From assembly GCA_023130215.1 (NCBI GenBank), contig JAGMAN010000013.1, forward strand, positions 1 to 9,628: a stretch of DNA of 9,628 nt, written 5' to 3'. Below, piece by piece: positions 1 through 7,025 of this stretch. A model generated the notes under the pieces. That model was not told the DNA's origin. It did no database searches and saw nothing but the letters and a program-made list of their open reading frames with translations. The position numbers and the translations under genes were made by a program. The stretch is from a bacterium. GTDB lineage: Bacteria > NPL-UPA2 > JAGMAN01. Positions within the stretch are counted from its first letter, which is position 1. The number at the start of each line of letters is the position of its first letter.

Positions 1-1116
1 AATGGTTACTGTAGTTCCAATAGTGACCAGCTCATAAAGTTCCTCTACATCTTCATTGAACATTCGAATGCAACCCTGGCTGGAATGCTTCCCTACTGTT
101 TCTGGCTGGGTAGTGCCATGTATACCATAGCCGCCCTTGGAAATAGCCATCCAGCGGCTGCCCAGGATGTTCTCTGGATGCCCATAGGGCAATCCTCTCC
201 AGGATGGCTCTTTCTCCTTATTAGTAATCGGGAAATCGCCGGCCGGAGTATAATAATCCTCTATTCCTGTCCCTACTGGATAGACCTTGACCAACTTATC
301 ATTCAGATAGAGAGTGAGAGCATTTTTTGACTTGCTGATGAGAATGTGGAAATTCCCAGGAGTAATCTTCAAAGTCTTTCCCAGTCTGATCAAAGGGCTA
401 CGCAGGTTGTTAGCCTTCATAATAAGCGCAACGGTGGTTCTGTATTTTATGGCAATGGAGTGAAGAGAATCGCCATCTTTGACCTCATAGACCAGGCTAT
501 CCTCAGTAAGAGTGGGAGAGAAGAGAAGCCTAATGTTAAGATTCCCTAATGCTTCTTTAGCTGAGGCCGAGGCACTTCCCTCCGGAAAATCATCAACTGC
601 TCTCTGGAAACATTCCCTGGCCTCCTTCCATCTCCCTTTCTCCCCATAGACTCGCCCTAAACCAAGGAGAGCTTGGTCAACTACATCTGCCTGTGGAAAT
701 TCAGTAACAATCTTCTGGTAGTAAGCTGAAGCTTTCTCTAAATTACCTTGTCTTTCCTCTGTCCGGCCAAGCTCAAGGTATGCTTGCTCTATGTCCGGGC
801 TTTCGGGAAACTCATCTAAGATTCTCTGAAAAAAGCTCTTTGCCTCCTCATATCTTCCGAGCTTAGCTAAGGAAAGGCCAATTTTATAGTAGGCCGAAAT
901 GACCTCTTTATCTTTCGGATGATGTTTTATTATTTCTTTGAATTGTTCAATGGCCTCCTCATATTTTCCCTCCTCATAGAGCGAATCTCCCAGGTAGCAG
1001 CTCCCCCGCAGGTCCTCCTCTAACCTCTGCTTCCAGCGAAGGAGAAGCAGGAAAGAGAGAGCGACTAAGATGAGGATGGAGATGAGAACGAAACTGACCT
1101 TCACTTTCTTATCCAT
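1..1116 (-). CDS. L,D-transpeptidase with TPR, LysM and YkuD domains (C-terminus cut by window edge)
   Basis: I translated this partial gene by hand: 372 in-frame codons with no stop, running off the left edge. The product is a predicted membrane-anchored periplasmic enzyme that forms 3-3 peptidoglycan cross-links or attaches proteins to the wall. Residues about 8-27 form one hydrophobic anchor after a short basic N-terminus (MDKKVK). Residues about 39-185 are roughly four TPR-like repeats (YEEGKYEEAIEQF, LAKLGRYEEAKSFF, then two more). Residues 209-251 are a LysM domain (VYEVKDGDSLHSIA...LGKTLKI), and YkuD follows from about 255. The catalytic signature is visible: H333-G334-T335, then S346-Q-G-C349-I-R351, with C349 the expected nucleophile. 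The ATG at 1116 is chosen because GGGAGG lies 5 nt upstream and the upstream ATG frame closes at once. The end reads GTTVTI, like the final strand of the family, so few residues are probably missing. The exact substrate is inferred only from the family. Confidence 0.93.
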   Translation of the reverse strand, partial: MDKKVKVSFVLISILILVALSFLLLLRWKQRLEEDLRGSCYLGDSLYEEGKYEEAIEQFKEIIKHHPKDKEVISAYYKIGLSLAKLGRYEEAKSFFQRILDEFPESPDIEQAYLELGRTEERQGNLEKASAYYQKIVTEFPQADVVDQALLGLGRVYGEKGRWKEARECFQRAVDDFPEGSASASAKEALGNLNIRLLFSPTLTEDSLVYEVKDGDSLHSIAIKYRTTVALIMKANNLRSPLIRLGKTLKITPGNFHILISKSKNALTLYLNDKLVKVYPVGTGIEDYYTPAGDFPITNKEKEPSWRGLPYGHPENILGSRWMAISKGGYGIHGTTQPETVGKHSSQGCIRMFNEDVEELYELVTIGTTVTI

Positions 1117-1121
1117 AAAAG

Positions 1122-1127
1122 CCTCCC
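1122..1127 (-). promoter_or_regulatory. Ribosome binding site of the L,D-transpeptidase gene
   Basis: GGGAGG on the minus strand, 5 nt before the ATG at 1116. It decides the start, because the ATG just upstream at 1130 reaches a stop after six codons. Confidence 0.7.
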
Positions 1128-1141
1128 ATTTTGACTTTCAA

Positions 1142-1200
1142 GAAAATCGCTTCGCGATAACTTCAATCCCCTGACAGGGAGGGTTCCCACTGCGATTTTC
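1142..1200 (-). repeat. 59-bp element bounded by a perfect 9-bp inverted repeat, in the L,D-transpeptidase leader
   Basis: GAAAATCGC at 1142-1150 is the exact reverse complement of GCGATTTTC at 1192-1200. Inside lie smaller palindromes: ATCGC-TTC-GCGAT at 1146-1158 and CCCTG-A-CAGGG at about 1169-1179. Read on the minus strand, the short 5-bp hairpin is followed by TTTCTTG, like a weak intrinsic terminator. The same bases could instead pair with the distal arm at 1192-1200, so the two folds exclude each other. It may be a terminator after cobS, an attenuator for the downstream gene, or a small mobile palindrome. The symmetry is seen; any function is inferred. Confidence 0.45.
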
Positions 1201-1206
1201 AGTAGT

Positions 1207-1231
1207 TAGGAAAGTCTTTTATACTTTCCTA
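1207..1231. repeat. Perfect 9-bp hairpin just downstream of cobS
   Basis: TAGGAAAGT at 1207-1215 and ACTTTCCTA at 1223-1231 form a perfect stem with a 7-nt loop, beginning 13 bp past the cobS stop. There is no T-run on either strand beyond the stem, so it is not a canonical intrinsic terminator. It could protect the 3' end of the cobS mRNA or help termination together with the next palindrome. Confidence 0.4.
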
Positions 1232-1244
1232 TACTGTGAAATTC

Positions 1245-1976
1245 TTACCGACCAAGACAGATGAGCCCAAGAATGAGTATCTCAGATAGCTCTCCCCCTG
1301 CCCCCGAGACATCCCCCGTTATTCCTCCAATCTTCCTCAAGCTGAACCAGCGAATGCCCAGGATGAGCAAGTAAACTGTTAGCATAAGCAATATGGCCAA
1401 AAATCCGAAGAGGAGCAAAGAGACGATAAGGGTGATAAGGGTAGCTTCGGCAAAGTCTCTGTAGTTGATACTATTAGAGGTATGAAAACTGCCTTTGCCG
1501 CCTCGCCTTCGAGCATAGGGGGTGAGATAACCTATAACCACCATGGCCCAGCGACCGATAGCTGGCATGAGGAAAAGAGAACTCATTTCTACCCGCCCAT
1601 GCGGCAGGCTGACCAGCAGTGCAAACTTAAGGAGGAGGAGGAGTATTAAGCCAATCACTCCCATCGCTCCCAGTCGACTATCCCGCATAATAGCTAAGGT
1701 CTCTTCTTTCCCCTTACCGCTGAAGAAACCATCGCAGGTATCAGCGAAACCATCCAGGTGTAAGCCTCCTGTGAGCACAATTAAGGCAACTAAGACCAGT
1801 CCCTTAACTACCATGGGAGGCATCCCTGCCATATTGACCAGGCAGAGCACAGCTCCAATGATTAGGCCTACCACTGGAAACCAGGCAACTGACCTGGACA
1901 AATTCTCTTCAGTGACCGCCTTTAACTTCACCGGCACTATTGTTAAGAACTGTAAGGCAACTAAGAATCCATGCAT
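1245..1976 (-). CDS. cobS: Adenosylcobinamide-GDP ribazoletransferase (cobalamin synthase)
   Basis: CobS is an integral membrane enzyme that joins adenosylcobinamide-GDP with alpha-ribazole (or its phosphate) to give the finished cobamide. The product is 243 aa, normal for the family, and strongly hydrophobic with several membrane segments. It opens with the typical MHGFLVALQFLTIVPV. It carries the family acidic motif LHLDGFADTCDGFFSGK with D75, D79 and D82, then the MRDSRLGAMGVIGL segment, and ends with GGITGDVSGAGGELSE. I place the start at the ATG at 1976, not the GTG nine bases upstream (1985): an AAGGGG element sits about 8 nt before the ATG but would abut the GTG. The start overlaps the end of a HAD-hydrolase fragment by 16 nt. 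No cobalamin riboswitch is visible upstream. Its partner cobU lies about 7 kb away on the other strand. Confidence 0.95.
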   Translation of the reverse strand: MHGFLVALQFLTIVPVKLKAVTEENLSRSVAWFPVVGLIIGAVLCLVNMAGMPPMVVKGLVLVALIVLTGGLHLDGFADTCDGFFSGKGKEETLAIMRDSRLGAMGVIGLILLLLLKFALLVSLPHGRVEMSSLFLMPAIGRWAMVVIGYLTPYARRRGGKGSFHTSNSINYRDFAEATLITLIVSLLLFGFLAILLMLTVYLLILGIRWFSLRKIGGITGDVSGAGGELSEILILGLICLGR

Positions 1977-2173
1977 TCCTTGCACCCCTTTAATGATTGC
2001 AAAATATTCGGGACATCCCTTAACGACTCAACCCTGAATGCCGGCTCATGAAGAGGGGAAACAATTTCCTCTGGATAGCGTTCATTCCAGCGGTGCAGAA
2101 TAGTCTTTATGCCCATTCTGTTGGCTCCAAGGATGTCAGTATCAACTCTATCTCCATTTGATTTTTGGAATTT
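1961..2173 (-). pseudogene. C-terminal remnant of a HAD-superfamily phosphatase
   Basis: The stretch has no annotated-size gene, but one minus-strand frame stays open for 70 codons, from just after an in-frame TAA at 2174-2176 to a TAG at 1961. It reads GDRVDTDILGANRMGIKTI, the HAD motif IV region with its acidic pair, followed by RYPEEIVSPLHEPAFRVES and LRDVPNIL, a typical HAD C-terminus. The nucleophile motif I (DxDxT), the cap domain and motifs II-III are all absent, so it cannot be a working phosphatase. The only ATG in frame (2116) falls after motif IV and would give 51 aa with no obvious Shine-Dalgarno. The break lies within about 20 bp of the tRNA-Arg 3' end. Its tail overlaps cobS by 16 nt, suggesting the intact ancestor was operonic with cobS. 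Alternatively it is a small expressed relic; I consider that less likely. Confidence 0.75.
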
Positions 2174-2179
2174 TTATAG

Positions 2180-2252
2180 CGCGCCCGAGAGGATTCGAAC
2201 CTCCGACCTCTGGCTCCGGAGGCCACCGCTCTATCCGCTGAGCTACGGGCGC
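2180..2252 (-). tRNA. tRNA-Arg (anticodon CCG)
   Basis: A full cloverleaf can be drawn. The acceptor stem is GCGCCCG/CGGGCGC, the D arm GCTC-AGCGGATA-GAGC, the anticodon loop CTCCGGA with anticodon CCG at 2217-2219, and the T arm GGAGG-TTCGAAT-CCTCT. The discriminator is G73 and CCA is not encoded, so it must be added after transcription. The anticodon decodes CGG. The first anticodon-stem pair (27-43) is G opposite G, a mismatch; the other four pairs are sound. The gene has its own promoter and is followed by a truncated HAD gene in the same direction. Confidence 0.96.
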
Positions 2253-2280
2253 AAGCCCTATTTTTGAATAACTGTCTACT

Positions 2281-2309
2281 CTTTTAACACGATTCAGGGT
2301 TTGTGTCAA
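2281..2309 (-). promoter_or_regulatory. Sigma70-type promoter of tRNA-Arg
   Basis: On the minus strand TTGACA (2304-2309) is followed by exactly 17 nt and TAAAAG (2281-2286). The expected start near 2274 gives a short leader before the tRNA 5' end at 2252. The -35 box is perfect and the -10 matches four of six. Readthrough would also transcribe the HAD fragment and cobS, for which I see no other good promoter. Confidence 0.6.
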
Positions 2310-2340
2310 TTCAAAATTCATCTTATCTTAATTTCCTCCT

Positions 2341-5300
2341 TTAAAGTTCTTCTTCCTTGAATTCCCTCTTCTTTTTCCTGCCCCGGCTTAGAAAGATGGC
2401 CAGATCATCAATGACGGCGTAAATGCAGGGGATGACGATCAAGGTTAAAGCGGTGGCGAAGACGAGACCCCAGCATATAGCCAGAGCGGCCGGTTGCAGG
2501 AAGGGATCCCCTCCTCCAATCCCATAGGCGACAGGCGTCAATCCCAGAACGGTGGTTAGTGTCGTCAGAGTTACCGGTCTCAATCTGAGCTGTCCGGCTT
2601 CAATTATAGAATGGCGTCGGTCAACTCCTTTTTTCCGCAATTTATTTATAAAATCCACCAAGACGATAGAATCATTTACCACCACTCCACTTAAGCCCAC
2701 TACTCCCAGGAAAGCCATGAAGGAAAGTGGTTCTCCATGAAGGAGGAAAGCGATAATGACCCCGATGAGTCCAAAAGGGATAGCCAGCATGACCACTAAC
2801 GGTTGGTGAAGGGAATTGAAATTGGTGGCCAAAATCATAAATATCAAAAAGAAGGCCAGGACAAAAGCCCTGAGGAGGCTCCTCATCGATTCCTGAGTCT
2901 CCTCCTGCTCTCCCCCGTATCGAACAGTATAACCAGGGTAACGGGATTCGATATCCTTAAAATGTTTGGCTACCATTTGATTAAGTTTCAAAGAAGTAAT
3001 CTTCTCAGTGTCAACGCCGGCGCTTACGGTAACCACCCTCTTTCCATCCAGATGATTGATGACAGTCATTCCTTTCCCTTCCTCCACCCTTCCCACTTCC
3101 TTAAGGGGAATGAGGTTGTCAAATCGGTTGGGAATAAGTATCTCCTGGAAAGTCTCCAGCGTTTTCCTCTCCGCAAGCGGAAAGCGAACAATGACATCTA
3201 TCTCTTCCTCTGCCTTGACCCGTTTTATAGAGGTGGCTACTCCACCCTCGAAGGCATTACGGACGGTGGCAGCAATCTCTCCAATGGAAAGATAAGCCCG
3301 GGAAGCTTTAGCTTCATCCACTATCACTCTTATCTGATCCTCGCCCGGTCGATAGTCATGCTGTACGTCCAGAGCTCCTTCTACCGGTTTCATGAAATCC
3401 TGGAACTGATTGGCTATCTCTTCCAGAACGTTGTATTCCTCGCCGCGGATGCGTACGGCTACTGCTTTCCCCACTGGTGGTCCACCCTCAGGCATATCAA
3501 AATAAATATTCTCAAAACCCTCTATATTCTTTGCCCTTTCCCGCAGAGCTTCCTTAATCTCAAAAGCGTCCCGTTTCCTCTGGCGAGGAGGAGTGAGATA
3601 TACTGTAATCTGAGTCAGATGACTGTCTCTTCTCAGATAGGGATCAAGGATATTTTCTTGAAACCTACCCACCTCCGTGACGAAGGTATCCAGTTCCTCA
3701 GGGGATAATTCCCTGACTAATACCTCAAGTTGTTTTACCAGCTCGTTGGTCTTTTCTAACGGAGTTCCCCGAGGGGCTTCGGCTCTGACAAAGAAGAATT
3801 CGATACCGGTAGAAGGAAAAAGGATGAAAGACATATTCTTGGCGATAAACACAAAAGAGATGAGAAGTATAAAGAGACATACGACTACTAAGTATCGCCT
3901 CTTTACCGCCCCCCGCAGAAGGCCAGTGTAACCGCTCAACAGTTTCTGGAACCAGGGTGATTCCTTCTTGGACCGGACTCGACCGGATTTGTCCCTCCTT
4001 ACCCTTACAAAATCGGATAGATGTGAAGGGAGAATGACAAAAGCCTCCAATAGAGAGGCAGCCAGAGCCAGAATGACCACTATGGGAATACCCCTGATGA
4101 ATTTGCCAATGATACCTGACATAAACAGAAGAGGACTGAAGGCCGCCATGGTAGTCAATATCGTGGCCGTAACCGGTCTCATCACTTCCTGGGTTCCCAC
4201 TATGGCCGCTTCCCGGGGAGCCATTCCTCCCTCAATATAGCGATAGACATTTTCAGAGATGATTATCCCATCATCCACCAGCATCCCCAGGACGATAATC
4301 AGCCCAAACATACTGATAAGGTTGATGCTTATTCCCAGGTAACTCATTACGGCAAAGGTGGTAAAGAAGGCGATGGGCAGACCAAAAGCGGTTATAACAG
4401 CAACATAGCGATTTAAGAAAATGAGAAGAGAGATAATCACTAAACTTACTCCGATCCAGCCATTATTCCTCAGGACATCCAGCCGGCGCTGGATATAGAA
4501 AGAAAGGTCATCTACATAGGAAATCTTGAGCTCCGGAGAGACATCTTTCCTGAAATCCTCAACGATGCACTTTATATCCTCCACTATATCAATAGCGTCG
4601 CCAGATTCTTTCTTAACGACAACGAGATTAATAGCCCGCGTGCCCAGCGTCTTGTTGATGACATCCTCTTCCTCAAAGGTTCTCTTGACCTGTCCTACAT
4701 CTCTCACCCTCAGATAGTTGCCCACTTCGTTGGCTCTGATAATTACCTCCTCTATCTCAGGGACGGTTTTAAATTCGCCCGTGGTTCGGATGCTGAATTC
4801 CCCTTGAGGTAGGGTCAACTTCCCCGCCGGGATACTCCTGTTCCGCCTGCGGAGGGCGGACATTATCTCCTCTAAAGAGAGATGATATTCCTTCAACTTT
4901 TCCGGCTCGACTTCTATCCAGATTTCCTCATCCCTAAAACCCTTTCGATTAACAGAGGCTACTCCTTTAATATCCTCCAGTCTATCCTGGAGAGCTTCCG
5001 CATATTCCTGCAGGTTTGCCTCCAGGAGCTGGCCGCTCAGAGAGACTTCGATTACGGGAAACTCTTTCATGGAAATTTCCGTCACCTCGGGATCTTCAAC
5101 TCCCTCCGGGAAATTTTTCACCCGATCTACCGCTCGCTGAATGTCATTTATCACTTTAGCCTTATTCTTCACCTCCGGGCTTAGCATTATGCTTATAGCC
5201 GATAGATTTTCCAGCGACGAAGAACGTATCTCATCTATACCATCCACCCTTTTCAATTCCTTCTCCAGAGGGATGGTTGCTAATTTCTCCACCTCTTCGG

Positions 5301-5481
5301 CAGGAGCGCCGGCATAGACAGTATTTACCGTTACCACGTCAAAAGAGACGGAAGGATAAGCCTCCCGCTGCATTCGCAAGAGGGAAAATACCCCCGCTAA
5401 CAATAGAAACAAAGAGAGGAGATTAACGAAGAGAGAATGTTTTATAGAAAATTCGGCTAATTTCACTATCTTATCCCCCAT
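2341..5481 (-). CDS. RND-family (HAE1-type) inner-membrane efflux pump
   Basis: A 1046-aa AcrB-like permease that exports drugs, lipids or other amphiphiles using the proton gradient. The layout is complete: TM1 about 16-36, a first periplasmic porter region, TM2-6 about 340-485, TM7 about 530-550, a second periplasmic region, TM8 869-888, TM9 894-913, TM10 918-941 and TM11-12 to about 1020. The TM4 acidic pair (D403, D404 in VLGMLVDDGII) matches the AcrB proton-relay aspartates. In TM10 the position of AcrB Lys940 is Asn936 (VVVNDSIVLVDF), as in a subset of HAE1 relatives. LRLRPVTLTTL supplies the arginine region before TM11. The ATG at 5481 overlaps the tolC-like gene by 16 nt with no clear Shine-Dalgarno, so translation is probably coupled. 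The periplasmic adaptor such pumps need is not encoded nearby. The substrate cannot be inferred. Confidence 0.95.
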   Translation of the reverse strand: MGDKIVKLAEFSIKHSLFVNLLSLFLLLAGVFSLLRMQREAYPSVSFDVVTVNTVYAGAPAEEVEKLATIPLEKELKRVDGIDEIRSSSLENLSAISIMLSPEVKNKAKVINDIQRAVDRVKNFPEGVEDPEVTEISMKEFPVIEVSLSGQLLEANLQEYAEALQDRLEDIKGVASVNRKGFRDEEIWIEVEPEKLKEYHLSLEEIMSALRRRNRSIPAGKLTLPQGEFSIRTTGEFKTVPEIEEVIIRANEVGNYLRVRDVGQVKRTFEEEDVINKTLGTRAINLVVVKKESGDAIDIVEDIKCIVEDFRKDVSPELKISYVDDLSFYIQRRLDVLRNNGWIGVSLVIISLLIFLNRYVAVITAFGLPIAFFTTFAVMSYLGISINLISMFGLIIVLGMLVDDGIIISENVYRYIEGGMAPREAAIVGTQEVMRPVTATILTTMAAFSPLLFMSGIIGKFIRGIPIVVILALAASLLEAFVILPSHLSDFVRVRRDKSGRVRSKKESPWFQKLLSGYTGLLRGAVKRRYLVVVCLFILLISFVFIAKNMSFILFPSTGIEFFFVRAEAPRGTPLEKTNELVKQLEVLVRELSPEELDTFVTEVGRFQENILDPYLRRDSHLTQITVYLTPPRQRKRDAFEIKEALRERAKNIEGFENIYFDMPEGGPPVGKAVAVRIRGEEYNVLEEIANQFQDFMKPVEGALDVQHDYRPGEDQIRVIVDEAKASRAYLSIGEIAATVRNAFEGGVATSIKRVKAEEEIDVIVRFPLAERKTLETFQEILIPNRFDNLIPLKEVGRVEEGKGMTVINHLDGKRVVTVSAGVDTEKITSLKLNQMVAKHFKDIESRYPGYTVRYGGEQEETQESMRSLLRAFVLAFFLIFMILATNFNSLHQPLVVMLAIPFGLIGVIIAFLLHGEPLSFMAFLGVVGLSGVVVNDSIVLVDFINKLRKKGVDRRHSIIEAGQLRLRPVTLTTLTTVLGLTPVAYGIGGGDPFLQPAALAICWGLVFATALTLIVIPCIYAVIDDLAIFLSRGRKKKREFKEEEL

Positions 5482-7025
5482 TTACCGAGGAGAGCATTCT
5501 GAGTCCGTTCTAAATCGGCAAGAGATTTACGATAATCCACTAACGACTCTACCGCCGCTATCTCTGCTTTTAGAAGATCCTCCTGAAAGCGGATGAGAGT
5601 ATCGCTGCTGGATCTACCATATTTAAACTTCTTCTCTTCCCCTTTTAATTTCAACCTTTGCAGCTCCTCCACCTTGAGCTGTTGTCTGGCCCGATCCTGA
5701 TTGACTTTCACTGCCCTAACTTTCTCATCTACCTCGGTAACGATAAGTCGTTCTATCTTCTGGAGGTTGACCAGAGCTCGAGCCTTCTCCAATGAAGTCC
5801 GTTCATGTTCGCTCCGGGCTTTTCGATTACCAAGAGGAAAACTAAATTTTATCCCCACGAAATAAGTGGGATTATCGTCTTCAAAGATATCCCCTAAGGC
5901 CGTGCCATATTGAGTGTCCAACCCGTTACGGGCCAGGGAGCCAATCAAATCTATCTGAGGCCAACGGGCGTTGGCTTTCATCTTCAACTGAATGTCTTCA
6001 GCCTGAATATCATTTCGAGCTCGCCGGTAATCCCTCCGATGAGTGAAAGCTTCCCTCAACTTGGCTTCCAGGGAAAACTCTTCTTCCCCCATCCTTAGCT
6101 CCTCCCGAGGAATGATTTTGGCAGGAGCAGACTCGTTCATCTGGAGTTTCAACCTGTTAATGGCTGATTGAACTTCATTTTGAGCGATGAGAAGCTCCGT
6201 CTGACGTAAGTGAAAATTCGCTTCCGAAGCGTAGAGGTCCGTCTCTTCAACCAATCCCGTCTTAATTCTTTCCTTATTCAGCCTTAAGAGCTCCTCAGCC
6301 CATTTCAGCATATCTTCCTCAATTTTTAGCACCCTATAAGCGAGAACCAAATTCCAATAGGCCTTCTCCGTAACCACTAAAGCGGTTTCAATTCGGTCTA
6401 AAGATTCGGAATCGGCATTCTCAATGTTGAGCTTGGTTACTTTGATATTCCCTCGGTCGATAATGCCGCCCCGGTTCTTGCCTAAAGGCTGGGTCAGGGA
6501 AAGCTCCAGAGTGGATTCATAACTGGTTTTGAGGGTAGCGGAGGGGGAATTCGTTGACTCCCGCTTGTTGGTGAGGTCCAGACCAATATCGGTGCCTCTG
6601 GATAGTCTCTTTGATAGACCTAAATTGTAATTAGCCTCAGTTGTTTCCGTGCCCAAGAGGGTGCTCGATTTCTTGCTGCGGTCATCGGTATAGTCTACTT
6701 CTGCCTTGAGGATGGTGTCAAAGACCGCCTCCTGGAAGGTAAGCTCGGTCGCTTTTATCGAGGCATCAAATCGAGCCAGTTTCACATCCAGATTATTATC
6801 TATAGCCTGACGGATAGCTTCTACTAAAGACAGATAAACCTCATTAGAAAATTCGGATGGGACTTCAAATTCCACCTCCAGTTCTTTAGAATCTCTCCTA
6901 TCATCCCTGGGGCCTTTTCTAACATGGCAGATAATCTCCTCTTCTTTATTGGCGGGAGCGTGAGGAGTGCCTCCAAAGAGAGAAATGCTAATGGTTAAAC
7001 CGATTATGGACACCAGCCATTTCAT
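5466..7025 (-). CDS. TolC-like outer-membrane efflux channel protein
   Basis: This outer-membrane factor would form the exit duct for the RND pump encoded just downstream. I start it at the ATG at 7025 (519 aa). That ATG overlaps the marR stop as ATGA, has GGGAG about 10 nt upstream, and opens directly into a signal peptide (MKWLVSIIGLTISISLFGG). A GTG at 7052 would only add nine residues ahead of the signal. No lipobox cysteine is seen, so it is probably not a lipoprotein. Two related halves are visible: LVEAIRQAIDNNLDVKLARFD begins the first, and LREAFTHRRDYRRARNDIQ begins the second, each followed by beta-strand segments (LELSLTQPLG; YFVGIKFSFPLGN) and long heptad-like helices. A poorly conserved charged linker spans about residues 25-60. 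Length is at the upper end of the usual range. There is no fused adaptor domain. Confidence 0.92.
   Translation of the reverse strand: MKWLVSIIGLTISISLFGGTPHAPANKEEEIICHVRKGPRDDRRDSKELEVEFEVPSEFSNEVYLSLVEAIRQAIDNNLDVKLARFDASIKATELTFQEAVFDTILKAEVDYTDDRSKKSSTLLGTETTEANYNLGLSKRLSRGTDIGLDLTNKRESTNSPSATLKTSYESTLELSLTQPLGKNRGGIIDRGNIKVTKLNIENADSESLDRIETALVVTEKAYWNLVLAYRVLKIEEDMLKWAEELLRLNKERIKTGLVEETDLYASEANFHLRQTELLIAQNEVQSAINRLKLQMNESAPAKIIPREELRMGEEEFSLEAKLREAFTHRRDYRRARNDIQAEDIQLKMKANARWPQIDLIGSLARNGLDTQYGTALGDIFEDDNPTYFVGIKFSFPLGNRKARSEHERTSLEKARALVNLQKIERLIVTEVDEKVRAVKVNQDRARQQLKVEELQRLKLKGEEKKFKYGRSSSDTLIRFQEDLLKAEIAAVESLVDYRKSLADLERTQNALLGKWGIR

Noticed and set aside
1161-1190. CRISPR-repeat-like sequence (CTTCAATCCCCTGACAGGGA)
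   Set aside because: It occurs once; there are no repeated units or spacers and no cas genes in the window.
1543-2037. A 164-codon plus-strand open frame
   Set aside because: Antisense to cobS, very rich in Pro, Ser, Thr and Lys as expected from a reverse-strand reading, with no recognisable domain.
1977-2179. Possible cobalamin riboswitch ahead of cobS
   Set aside because: The stretch is explained by the HAD coding remnant; I see no B12-box-like element or the expected multi-stem fold.
2148-2321. A 57-codon minus-strand ORF with AGGAGG upstream, reading MNFELTQTLNRVKRVD and then through tRNA-Arg
   Set aside because: Most of its length is translated tRNA (VAQRIERWPPEPEVGG, a well-known false-protein signature of tRNA genes), its start region is the tRNA promoter, and the spacing from AGGAGG to ATG is 13 nt.
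2803-3708. A 301-codon open frame on the plus strand
   Set aside because: It lies wholly antisense inside the well-supported RND pump gene and its translation resembles no family; it is a shadow frame.
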